Shown: piece by piece, positions 1 to 7,973 of the stretch | Layout: the number at the start of each line of letters is the position of its first letter | Position numbering within the stretch: position 1 is the stretch's first letter | Source of the DNA: an uncultured Lachnospiraceae bacterium | Lineage (GTDB): Bacteria; Bacillota; Clostridia; Lachnospirales; Lachnospiraceae | Assembly (NCBI GenBank): GCA_900549665.1 | Contig: URPH01000002.1 | Location: forward strand, 1 to 64,000 | Length of the DNA: 64,000 nucleotides | Direction: 5' to 3' | Made by a program: the position numbers and the translations under genes | The notes under the pieces: model-generated | Told to the model about the DNA's origin: nothing | The model's input: the letters and a program-made list of their open reading frames with translations, nothing else | The model's database searches: none

Positions 1-1
1 A

Positions 2-35
2 AAAGTCTTATCGTGCAAGCACGAACGACTTTTTG
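2..35 (-). terminator. Terminator hairpin downstream of ruvA
   Basis: An outer stem AAAAGTC/GACTTTT encloses an inner stem CGTGC/GCACG. On the minus strand the hairpin lies just after the ruvA stop codon and ends in a short T-run. It implies that the NusG_II-Gx-ruvA unit stops here rather than running directly into ruvB. Confidence 0.55.
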
Positions 36-52
36 ACCTTTTGACCCTGATA

Positions 53-655
53 TCAAAATAAATATTTTAACGCAGCCTTGAGAATGGCATCTGCCGTCAT
101 CTGCTCAGACATTTCTACCATGGATACCGCAGATGTTGCTTCCGAAGCACTGTAACCGAGTGCCGCCAGAGCCTCTACTGCATCACGTCTCTCCGAATCA
201 AATCCGGCCGGTACGGATGCATTGCCTTTACTAAGCGCTGCCGGTATCTCATTGGTATCTGATAAACTGATCTTGTCCTTCAGATCCAAAATCACGCGTT
301 CGGCTGTCTTTTTGCCAATTCCATTGGCCTTAGCGATTGCAGCCGCATCTCCACTGTATATGGCAAAACGCAGATCAGCCGCACTCATACAGGCCAAAAC
401 AGCCAGTCCGCCCTTGGGGCCGATCCCATTAACGGTCAACAACATCTTGAATAATGCCAGCTGATCCTTGTCTTCAAATCCGAACAATGTAAAAGAATCC
501 TCTTTGACGCTGGTATAGGTATACATCTTTATCATCTGGCCGATACTGTACTGATACCCATTGCTCACAAATACATTGAAGCCCATACCGTTGTTTTCGA
601 TCACGACCGAATCGTCCGAAATATCTGTAATTTCACCAATAACATATGCAATCAT
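53..655 (-). CDS. ruvA: Holliday junction branch migration protein RuvA
   Basis: About 200 residues, the usual RuvA length. RuvA binds four-way DNA junctions as a tetramer and loads the RuvB motor during recombinational repair. The N-terminal OB fold begins MIAYVIGEI. Two helix-hairpin-helix segments follow, seen as NGIGPKGG and NGIGKKTAERVILDLK, and a C-terminal RuvB-binding three-helix domain ends the protein. The ATG at 655 is chosen because homology starts there and because it overlaps the TGA of the upstream Gx-transporter gene as ATGA, which suggests translational coupling. An in-frame extension further upstream exists but has no homology. ruvB is not seen after it. Confidence 0.97.
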   Translation of the reverse strand: MIAYVIGEITDISDDSVVIENNGMGFNVFVSNGYQYSIGQMIKMYTYTSVKEDSFTLFGFEDKDQLALFKMLLTVNGIGPKGGLAVLACMSAADLRFAIYSGDAAAIAKANGIGKKTAERVILDLKDKISLSDTNEIPAALSKGNASVPAGFDSERRDAVEALAALGYSASEATSAVSMVEMSEQMTADAILKAALKYLF

Positions 656-1137
656 AATAATCTCCGTCTCAAAATAATAGTCCCGATCATGCCAACCGCA
701 TAGCCGGACAAGGCTCCGGCTAAAAGCAGCACCGGAAAATAATACCATACTGATGCATGATGGATCAGAACAGCCGCAACCGCAAGCTGTGCCATATTGT
801 GGGCAATTCCTCCGATCATGCTGTTGGCACTGACATCTATAAAACGTATCTTTTTACAAATATACATGATAAGAAGGCTGCACCCGGCTCCGGCGAGTGA
901 AAACAGACATCCGAAAACATTGCCAAACAAAAGGGAAGTCAGCACGATCCGGCAAAGCTGGTACAAAATACAATAGCCCATCCCATATGTATACAGTAAC
1001 AAAATAACCAAAGCATTGGACAGCCCGATCTTGATGCCCGGTACACCGGGGACAAGGACAACCAGTGTCTCAACATAAGATAATATCATGCCAAGACAGA
1101 TAAGCAGTCCCATTTTGGCGATTTTATCAGTAGGCAA
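652..1137 (-). CDS. Gx transporter family membrane protein (heptaprenyl diphosphate synthase component I-like)
   Basis: A hydrophobic protein of about 161 residues with five or six predicted membrane segments, of the family annotated as Gx transporter or Hpre_diP_synt_I. The family often sits next to a NusG_II gene, as here. It is probably a small-molecule or quinone/flavin-related membrane component, but its substrate is unknown. The start is uncertain. A GGAGG at about 1147-1151 sits 9 nt before a TTG at 1137, which gives the best-placed start and overlaps the preceding gene by 11 bp. An ATG at 1155 lies upstream of that ribosome site and an ATG at 1113 lies well downstream. The gene ends in an ATGA overlap with ruvA. 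Confidence 0.8.
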   Translation of the reverse strand: MPTDKIAKMGLLICLGMILSYVETLVVLVPGVPGIKIGLSNALVILLLYTYGMGYCILYQLCRIVLTSLLFGNVFGCLFSLAGAGCSLLIMYICKKIRFIDVSANSMIGGIAHNMAQLAVAAVLIHHASVWYYFPVLLLAGALSGYAVGMIGTIILRRRLL

Positions 1138-1495
1138 TGCTATCAACCTCCTCATCAGTACCGACAACCCGGATGATCAGTCCATGTGGCAGACAGGAAA
1201 TCACCTGACTGTTTGTGCTGATTGGTGCGGACTTCACACAGATCTGGTTGTGGCAGTCCGCCTCCGAAACACAGACACTTCCATCCTGTATCCGGATCAC
1301 ATTGTAGCCATCTGAGGTATCAATACGCTTAGTCACATCCTCCGATAAAGGAAGTGTATCCACCACTTCTCCCTGAACCAGAATCTCACAATAGGAGCCT
1401 GTCGCCCTTGGTCTCAAAGCCATAAATAAAAGTGCCAGTGCACATATACCAATCAATATGATAAATCCGATCACATGCTTTTTACGTTCACTCAT
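1127..1495 (-). CDS. NusG domain II-containing membrane-anchored protein
   Basis: About 122 residues. A short basic N-terminus and one membrane helix (roughly residues 8-27) are followed by an exported NusG_II beta domain. Two or three cysteines occur in the segment with CVSEADCHNQICVK. The family is a stand-alone extracytoplasmic version of NusG domain II, usually paired with a Gx transporter gene and sometimes with flavin or redox genes; its function is not established. The ATG at 1495 is preferred. It has no Shine-Dalgarno sequence, but a TTCACA-17 bp-TATAAT promoter puts the transcription start at about that codon, so the mRNA may be leaderless. Confidence 0.8.
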   Translation of the reverse strand: MSERKKHVIGFIILIGICALALLFMALRPRATGSYCEILVQGEVVDTLPLSEDVTKRIDTSDGYNVIRIQDGSVCVSEADCHNQICVKSAPISTNSQVISCLPHGLIIRVVGTDEEVDSIAY

Positions 1496-1501
1496 AAAGT
1501 G

Positions 1502-1530
1502 ATTATAACACATACCGTCCGGTATGTGAA
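1502..1530 (-). promoter_or_regulatory. Promoter with TetR-type palindrome before NusG_II gene
   Basis: On the minus strand TTCACA (1525-1530) and TATAAT (1502-1507) are separated by 17 bp. A perfect 9-bp inverted repeat with a 2-bp spacer, CACATACCG-TC-CGGTATGTG (1509-1528), fills the spacer. This layout is typical of an operator for a dimeric repressor, and the half-site resembles TetR-family operators (inference). Position +1 falls near 1495, the A of the proposed ATG. Confidence 0.65.
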
Positions 1531-1738
1531 CATGTGTTTGTGTTTTTATTTTGTTTTCTATATAATTTGATCACAAAACTGATATTATTTATTTTTCAAT
1601 ATTTTATTTCTATATCTTATTTTCAGTATTTATTTATTTTTACATTATTATTTTTTTACATACCATTCTCATTTTAAATTATTTCTGATTTCATTTTTCA
1701 GCTTCTTTGTTCCTTTTTTACCACCTATTTTTATTAAT
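1531..1738. other. AT-rich intergenic stretch
   Basis: About 200 bp of strongly T-rich top-strand sequence between the NusG_II promoter and the leuCD terminator. I see no open frame with a ribosome site, no RNA gene and no repeat in it. It may act as an upstream promoter element for the minus-strand NusG_II operon. Confidence 0.6.
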
Positions 1739-1816
1739 TAAAAAAGCACCCACAAATCCGATATCTGTCATATCCGGCATATTTACCAGAAAAACAGTTT
1801 CAGATTTGTGAGTGCT
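1739..1816 (-). terminator. Terminator of the leuCD operon
   Basis: A 14-bp stem with one mismatch pairs 1745-1758 with 1803-1816. A small inner hairpin (GATAT/ATATC) sits in the 44-nt loop. On the minus strand the stem is followed by six T residues. It lies 39 bp after the leuD stop. Confidence 0.8.
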
Positions 1817-1854
1817 CCATATTACTTTTCAATCACAAAATAATCATATCAATC

Positions 1855-2343
1855 TTATTTATTATTGATGTAATTAACCAGACCTTCTGCATCAATGATC
1901 TTTTGCATGAAAGGCGGGAATGCCTGACCCTGATATTCAGTATGTTTGGTCAAATCATAGATCTTACCGGAGTCAAAATCCACCTCAACCTCATCTCCTG
2001 CTTCGATTTCATTGGCAGCCTGTGCACACTCGATGATCGGCAGCCCGATATTGATCGCATTACGATAAAAAATTCTTGCAAATGTATCTGCAATTACACA
2101 GCTGATACCGGATGCTTTGATCGCGATGGGGGCATGCTCTCTGGATGATCCGCAGCCAAAGTTTTTGGTTGCGACCATGATGTCTCCCTTTTTAACTTTT
2201 TTGACAAAATCCTTGTCGATATCTTCCATACAGTGTGTTGCAAGCTCTGCAGGATCAGATGAATTCAGGTATCTTGCCGGAATAATGACATCTGTATCTA
2301 CGTTATCACCATATTTAAAAACAATACCTTTTGCGTTTTCCAT
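1855..2343 (-). CDS. leuD: 3-isopropylmalate dehydratase small subunit
   Basis: 162 residues. With LeuC it forms the aconitase-type isomerase that converts 2-isopropylmalate to 3-isopropylmalate in leucine synthesis. The swivel-domain motif [11 protein letters not shown] is intact at about residue 60-70, and the length fits the short clostridial/archaeal-type LeuD. An AAGGAG ribosome site precedes the ATG at 2343. The gene lies about 100 bp downstream of leuC on the same strand and is followed by a terminator, so leuCD is a two-gene operon. leuB is 50 kb away in another operon and leuA is not in this window. Confidence 0.97.
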   Translation of the reverse strand: MENAKGIVFKYGDNVDTDVIIPARYLNSSDPAELATHCMEDIDKDFVKKVKKGDIMVATKNFGCGSSREHAPIAIKASGISCVIADTFARIFYRNAINIGLPIIECAQAANEIEAGDEVEVDFDSGKIYDLTKHTEYQGQAFPPFMQKIIDAEGLVNYINNK

Positions 2344-2447
2344 GATAGTCTCCTTATCCTGTTATTTTATGATGTTACGGTCAGACAGCGTTCTGACCTA
2401 TATCACTGATATTTGTAATGAAAATACATTATCAGTCCTATTATAAA

Positions 2448-3710
2448 CTATAAACGGCAGGGACATGAAATCTTTCCTGCTACCGCACTTGCTGCAGCTA
2501 CTGCAGGGGAAGCTAAATAGATTTCCGAATCGACATGTCCCATACGACCGACGAAGTTGCGGTTGGTAGTAGCCACGCATCTTTCACCGGCTGCTAAGAT
2601 ACCCATATATCCGCCAAGACACGGACCGCAGGTCGGGGTAGATACAACAGCGCCTGCTTCGATAAATGTCTTTAATAAGCCTTCCTCCATAGCCTGTAAA
2701 TAAATGGCCTGTGTAGCAGGAATCACGATGCAACGGATACCGTTGGCTACTTTTCTGCCCTTTAATACCTTGGCTGCACATCTTAAATCATCAATTCGTC
2801 CGTTGGTGCAGGAACCGATAACAACCTGATCGATCTTGACATCCTCTGTGATCTCATCAATTGTCTTTGTGTTTTCCGGCAGATGCGGGAATGCGATCGT
2901 CGGACGAAGCTCATTCAGATTGATCTTGTATACTTCATCATAAACAGCATCTTCATCTGCTTCATATACGGTATATTTTTTGGTAGAATGCTCATTCATG
3001 TAAGCAATGGCTAACTCATCAACCGGGAAAATACCGTTTTTGGCTCCGGCTTCAATTGCCATATTGGCAATGGTAAAGCGGTCATCCATGGACAGACTCT
3101 TAACTCCTTCCCCTGTAAATTCCATGGATTTGTAAAGAGCTCCGTCAACTCCGATCATACCGATAATATGAAGGATCAGATCTTTACCGCTGACCCATTC
3201 GGGCAGTGATCCCGAAAGTTCAAATTTGATAGCTCCGGGAACCTTGAACCATGCTTTACCGGTTGCCATTCCTGCAGCCATATCTGTACTTCCGACACCT
3301 GTTGAAAAGGCTCCCAACGCGCCATATGTACAGGTATGTGAATCAGCACCGATGATCACGTCTCCGGCTACGGTCAGTCCTTTCTCCGGCAGTAATGCAT
3401 GCTCAATACCCATCTGTCCGACCTCAAAATAATTGGTGATCTGGTTGCGGTATGCAAATTCTCTCACACATTTGCAGTGCTCTGCTGATTTGATATCTTT
3501 ATTGGGTACAAAATGATCGGGAACAAGAGCGATCTTATCCTTGTCAAATACTCCATCGACCTTCATTTTGTCCATTTCTTTGATTGCAACGGGGCTGGTA
3601 ATATCATTTCCTAAAACAAGATCCAGATCTGCCTCGATCAACTGTCCGGCTTCTACTTTTGGGAGACCGGCATGAGCAGCCAAAATCTTTTGCGTCATTG
3701 TCATTCCCAT
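2448..3710 (-). CDS. leuC: 3-isopropylmalate dehydratase large subunit
   Basis: 420 residues, the length of the short LeuC/HacA-type subfamily. It carries the [4Fe-4S] cluster of isopropylmalate isomerase. The cluster cysteines are visible in GSCTNGR (about residue 300) and in [10 protein letters not shown] (about residue 360). The conserved HxC region appears as [10 protein letters not shown]. An AGGAGG lies 8 nt before the ATG at 3710. The gene is divergent from a LysR regulator gene, whose product probably controls it; an inverted repeat overlaps the likely leuC promoter. An internal ATG four codons later is a less likely start. Confidence 0.97.
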   Translation of the reverse strand: MGMTMTQKILAAHAGLPKVEAGQLIEADLDLVLGNDITSPVAIKEMDKMKVDGVFDKDKIALVPDHFVPNKDIKSAEHCKCVREFAYRNQITNYFEVGQMGIEHALLPEKGLTVAGDVIIGADSHTCTYGALGAFSTGVGSTDMAAGMATGKAWFKVPGAIKFELSGSLPEWVSGKDLILHIIGMIGVDGALYKSMEFTGEGVKSLSMDDRFTIANMAIEAGAKNGIFPVDELAIAYMNEHSTKKYTVYEADEDAVYDEVYKINLNELRPTIAFPHLPENTKTIDEITEDVKIDQVVIGSCTNGRIDDLRCAAKVLKGRKVANGIRCIVIPATQAIYLQAMEEGLLKTFIEAGAVVSTPTCGPCLGGYMGILAAGERCVATTNRNFVGRMGHVDSEIYLASPAVAAASAVAGKISCPCRL

Positions 3711-3741
3711 GATAATTTCCTCCTAATCCTATTTTCATTCA

Positions 3742-3767
3742 TTTTATGTTGTCAGTATAACATAAAA
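3742..3767. promoter_or_regulatory. Inverted repeat in the leuC / LysR intergenic region
   Basis: A perfect 9-bp inverted repeat, TTTTATGTT-8 bp-AACATAAAA, centred about 45 bp before leuC. On the minus strand its spacer overlaps a possible -10 hexamer (TATACT). It is a candidate operator for the divergently encoded LysR regulator; the link rests on position only. Confidence 0.5.
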
Positions 3768-3854
3768 GCAAACCATGAATAAAATACATAATATTTATAT
3801 TTACTATAATTGTAAGTTATGATAACATCACTTTTGAAAGCGAGGTATTATAAT

Positions 3855-4760
3855 ATGGACAATAATCTGAATTTATATCACATTTTTTATACAGTAGCAA
3901 ACAATAAAAATATATCCGGAGCTGCCAAAGAGCTCTATATCAGCCAGCCTGCCATCAGTAAAGCGATTGCCAAGCTGGAAGCCAATCTGAATACCAGGCT
4001 TTTCATGCGAAGCTCCCGTGGTGTAACCCTGACAAATGAGGGAAGCATCCTGTACGAACAGGTCAAAAATGCTTTCAGTGCCATTCAGACCGGTGAGGAT
4101 CAGCTTCGTAAATTTGCCACATTGGGAGTTTCCCATTTGTCCATCGGTGTCAGCATCACCTTGTGCAAGTATGTACTTTTGCCCTATTTAAAAGAATTCA
4201 TCCGGCAAAATCCCCATATCACAATATCCATCACCTGCCATCCGTCAATGGAAACGATCACGGATATCGAAAAAGGCGTGACGGAAATCGGGCTTGTCGG
4301 TATGCCGGCTGTTCAAAATCAGTTACTTTGTTTTGAACCGATCCGGGAAATTCAGGATACCTTTATTGCAACCGGCAATTATCTGAAAAATCTCCGGATC
4401 CGTGAAGGCAATGACAAAGCCTCATTGTTATCCAATGCTAACTTTATGATGCTCAACAAGGAAAACGTTTCCCGTATGTTTGTAGACCAGTATCTGGCTG
4501 CTCATCAGATCCAGATAACCAATATCCTTGAGATCAATACCATGGATCTGTTGATCGAGCTTGCAAAGATTGATCTCGGGATTGCCTGTGTCATCCGTGA
4601 TTTTGTCAAGGATGATATCGAAAATGGCACGTTTAAAGAACTGACCTTCAAACGTACCATTCCCAAAAGAAAAATCGGTTTTACTTATCGCGAAGATCTG
4701 CCGATGTCCGATGCTTTAAAAAAGTTTATTGATTTTGTACATTCGGTTTCTGAGGAATAA
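3855..4760 (+). CDS. LysR-family transcriptional regulator
   Basis: About 301 residues. An N-terminal winged helix-turn-helix contains the LysR signature (NISGAAKEL, SQPAISKAI, LNTRLF, residues about 18-50). A periplasmic-binding-protein-like effector domain follows from about residue 90. The ATG at 3855 is chosen because GAGG lies 9 nt upstream and the LysR fold starts immediately after; an ATG at 3819 would add 12 unconserved residues. It is divergent from leuCD, so control of leucine synthesis, perhaps with an alpha-keto acid or isopropylmalate effector, is the natural inference. Its last 35 bp overlap the convergent DUF1189-like gene. Confidence 0.93.
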   Translation: MDNNLNLYHIFYTVANNKNISGAAKELYISQPAISKAIAKLEANLNTRLFMRSSRGVTLTNEGSILYEQVKNAFSAIQTGEDQLRKFATLGVSHLSIGVSITLCKYVLLPYLKEFIRQNPHITISITCHPSMETITDIEKGVTEIGLVGMPAVQNQLLCFEPIREIQDTFIATGNYLKNLRIREGNDKASLLSNANFMMLNKENVSRMFVDQYLAAHQIQITNILEINTMDLLIELAKIDLGIACVIRDFVKDDIENGTFKELTFKRTIPKRKIGFTYREDLPMSDALKKFIDFVHSVSEE

Positions 4761-5595
4761 CCTGAAATGCAAATATCATCATGGCAAGTGTGATCATCGT
4801 GCGTATAAAGCCCGGAATCTCAATCGTAACCGGCAGAACAGCTAAAACGCTTGTCACCACAAACATCAGTACCTTCGCATAAACAGCTGTTTTAAACAAT
4901 ACACCTGCTTCAAACTTTTTGTGGAAGATGGCAGCACATATCATTCCTAACAGCATGTAAAATGCCGCACATGCAAAATACCAGAAGGTTCTGCCCACAA
5001 AGAAAACAATATAACCAATCAGGATAAATATCATGAAAAACGGGATCAATACCTGCATGATCCACTGCTTATCGATGACAAGGTTTCCAAAATCCTTGTA
5101 TACCAGTGTATTGTACTCCCCGTCGCTCGCCATCACAAGATTAGTACGGGATGCTAAAACAATGATCGAATATCCGTCTTCCTCATATAGCTCCTGTGCA
5201 TCACTCAGATTGCAGCTTTCCACATCACTGCTGACCGAAATAAACATCCCATCATCGCCATCTTCATATGCGTACACAAAGTCTTCTGCCATGGATAACT
5301 CACCATCTTTGATACAGAAATCCGGAAATTTATCCAGCTGCTCTTTGATCGCATCGGTATTGCCGTGAAAAATCACAAAATTGAGTGCAGAAATCAGCGT
5401 GCACACAAGCGCAAGCAATACCACAAATCCGATGACAGATCCGATTTTCGTGCGGACCAGCTCACCATATTTCTGCGGATTGAATGCATAGGGAAACTGT
5501 TTAAAAAATCCCGGTACACTCTCATTATTTCCATTTTCCGGCTGATTGTAATTGCCCATTCCGTTATTTGGAACCGTATAATCAAATCCTTCCAT
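4726..5595 (-). CDS. DUF1189-like polytopic membrane protein
   Basis: About 289 residues. A Gly/Asn-rich cytoplasmic N-terminus leads into FFKQFPYAFNP and a first membrane helix (about residues 50-75). An extracytoplasmic domain of about 110 residues follows, then four more hydrophobic helices. This arrangement matches DUF1189 proteins, whose function is unknown. The ATG at 5595 follows GGGAGG by 5 nt; the in-frame extension upstream lacks a ribosome site. Its 3' end overlaps the LysR gene by 35 bp in convergent orientation, which could allow mutual transcript interference. Confidence 0.75.
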   Translation of the reverse strand: MEGFDYTVPNNGMGNYNQPENGNNESVPGFFKQFPYAFNPQKYGELVRTKIGSVIGFVVLLALVCTLISALNFVIFHGNTDAIKEQLDKFPDFCIKDGELSMAEDFVYAYEDGDDGMFISVSSDVESCNLSDAQELYEEDGYSIIVLASRTNLVMASDGEYNTLVYKDFGNLVIDKQWIMQVLIPFFMIFILIGYIVFFVGRTFWYFACAAFYMLLGMICAAIFHKKFEAGVLFKTAVYAKVLMFVVTSVLAVLPVTIEIPGFIRTMITLAMMIFAFQVIPQKPNVQNQ

Positions 5596-5643
5596 TTTGA
5601 CCTCCCTCGTCTCTTCCTTTTTATAATCTTTTTCATAACCCAA

Positions 5644-5689
5644 ACAGGCTTTTGTATAATCTGTAATCGAAAATTATACAAAAGCCTGT
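5644..5689 (-). terminator. Long hairpin after ilvC
   Basis: A perfect 17-bp stem (5644-5660 with 5673-5689) and a 12-nt loop lie 50 bp after the ilvC stop. The T-tract on the minus strand is only three bases, so it may act as a weak terminator or as a 3' stabilising structure for the ilvC message rather than a complete stop. Confidence 0.65.
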
Positions 5690-5738
5690 ATATTATTCAC
5701 ACTATCATGTAAAACTTCATCACAAAACCATTTATCAA

Positions 5739-6797
<1,059 letters not shown>

Positions 6798-6843
6798 CTA
6801 TTTAGAAAGTTAGTCCGCCATATTGGAATTAACTTTATAAACA

Positions 6844-7353
6844 CTAAGGTAAATATGTGACATTTTTGGTGCCTCTGCCAAGTCCGATGAGACCTGTACG
6901 GGCAAGCTCCAAAATCTCGTATCCGTCTAACAGATGAATGAAGTTGTCAATCTTGCTGTCGCTGATTCCCTTTACTTCCATTTCGACGGTAAGGCTTTCT
7001 TTGGATACATCAACGACCCGTGCCTTGAAACTGTCTACAAGACCGATGACAGAAAGTCTGTTTTCTGCAGTAACCTTGATCTTTATAAGGATCAGTTCAC
7101 GAAAAACCGATTCATCCGGCTCCAGCACCTTGATATCTCTGACATCAATCAGCTTGCCTACCTGTTTTTCAATCTGATCCAAAATCTCATCATCACCACT
7201 TGTAACAATGGTGATACGTGTATATCTCGGATCTGCCGTAACACCGGCTGTAATACTCTCGATATTGTATCCGCGGCGGCTGAAAAGACCTGCAATCCTG
7301 CTCAGGACACCGGATGTATTATCAACCAATAACTGAAATACTTTCTTCTGCAT
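6844..7353 (-). CDS. ilvN: Acetolactate synthase regulatory (small) subunit, copy 1
   Basis: About 169 residues, the full IlvN/IlvH length. An N-terminal ACT domain (residues about 3-75, with NTSGVLSRIAGLFSRRGYNI) binds feedback inhibitors such as valine. A C-terminal domain ends in the conserved ELARTGLIGLGRG. The ATG at 7353 follows AAAGGAA; an ATG six codons earlier is the alternative. A strong promoter (TTGACA-18 bp-TACAAT) precedes it, so ilvN-ilvC forms its own unit even though it sits directly downstream of the other ilvB-ilvN pair. Two small-subunit genes in tandem is unusual. Confidence 0.93.
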   Translation of the reverse strand: MQKKVFQLLVDNTSGVLSRIAGLFSRRGYNIESITAGVTADPRYTRITIVTSGDDEILDQIEKQVGKLIDVRDIKVLEPDESVFRELILIKIKVTAENRLSVIGLVDSFKARVVDVSKESLTVEMEVKGISDSKIDNFIHLLDGYEILELARTGLIGLGRGTKNVTYLP

Positions 7354-7381
7354 ACTTTCTATTCCTTTCATGTTGAACCTA

Positions 7382-7411
7382 ATTGTATCAGCTTATGATT
7401 TGCTTTGTCAA
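7382..7411 (-). promoter_or_regulatory. Promoter of the ilvN-ilvC unit
   Basis: Minus-strand TTGACA (7406-7411) and TACAAT (7382-7387) with an 18-bp spacer, about 35 bp before the ilvN start. This is one of the closest matches to a sigma-A promoter in the window. Confidence 0.7.
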
Positions 7412-7436
7412 CGTATGAAAAACCCTTATAGATATC

Positions 7437-7451
7437 ATAACCTCAGGTTAT
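7437..7451. promoter_or_regulatory. Short palindrome upstream of the ilvN-ilvC promoter
   Basis: ATAACC-TCA-GGTTAT, a 6-bp inverted repeat with a 3-bp spacer, sits 26 bp upstream of the -35 box and 15 bp after the preceding gene. It could be an activator or repressor site, or a weak hairpin ending the upstream transcript. Confidence 0.35.
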
Positions 7452-7465
7452 AAAAAATCTATTAT

Positions 7466-7951
7466 CTATTCATTTTCATTGCATTTGGGAAGCGCCAGTG
7501 TTCCGGTTCTTGCAACTTCAACAATACTGACAGAAGCAAACATATCGATCAACAGCTTGATCTTTTCCGGTACATCACAAATCTGGATGATCATATAGCT
7601 TTTGCTCATATCCACGATATCAGCTTTCATGATCTCGCAGATCTCCATGATGTCACGTCTGTTGGATTTGTTGTATTTGACCTTCATAAGCATCATTTCA
7701 CGTGAAATGCTCTGACCTTCATCAAAGGTTTTGACCTTGATAATATCCAGCTTTTTATTTAACTGCTTCTCGATCTGTTCCAGGGTACGTTCATTTCCGG
7801 AGCTTACGATGGTCATGCAGGAAACTGTCGGATCATCCGTTTCACCAACAGCCAGTGAGTCAATATTGAAGCTTCTTCTTGAAAACAGACCCGAAACCTT
7901 TGCCAGTACACCGGAACGGTTTTCAACTAAAACAGAATATATTTTTTTCAT
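7466..7951 (-). CDS. Acetolactate synthase regulatory (small) subunit, copy 2
   Basis: 161 residues. An N-terminal ACT domain contains NRSGVLAKVSGLFSRRSFNIDSLAVG, split here as NRSGVLAKV, SGLFSRR and FNIDSLAVG. The C-terminal half ends with EVARTGTLALPKC, a variant of the usual ARTG motif. It is clearly paralogous to copy 1 but diverged. GGGAGGAAG precedes the ATG. It lies 22 bp after the ilvB copy at 7974-9587 and is the natural partner of that divergent large subunit. Confidence 0.92.
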   Translation of the reverse strand: MKKIYSVLVENRSGVLAKVSGLFSRRSFNIDSLAVGETDDPTVSCMTIVSSGNERTLEQIEKQLNKKLDIIKVKTFDEGQSISREMMLMKVKYNKSNRRDIMEICEIMKADIVDMSKSYMIIQICDVPEKIKLLIDMFASVSIVEVARTGTLALPKCNENE

Positions 7952-7973
7952 GTATTTCTTCCTCCCATTCCAA

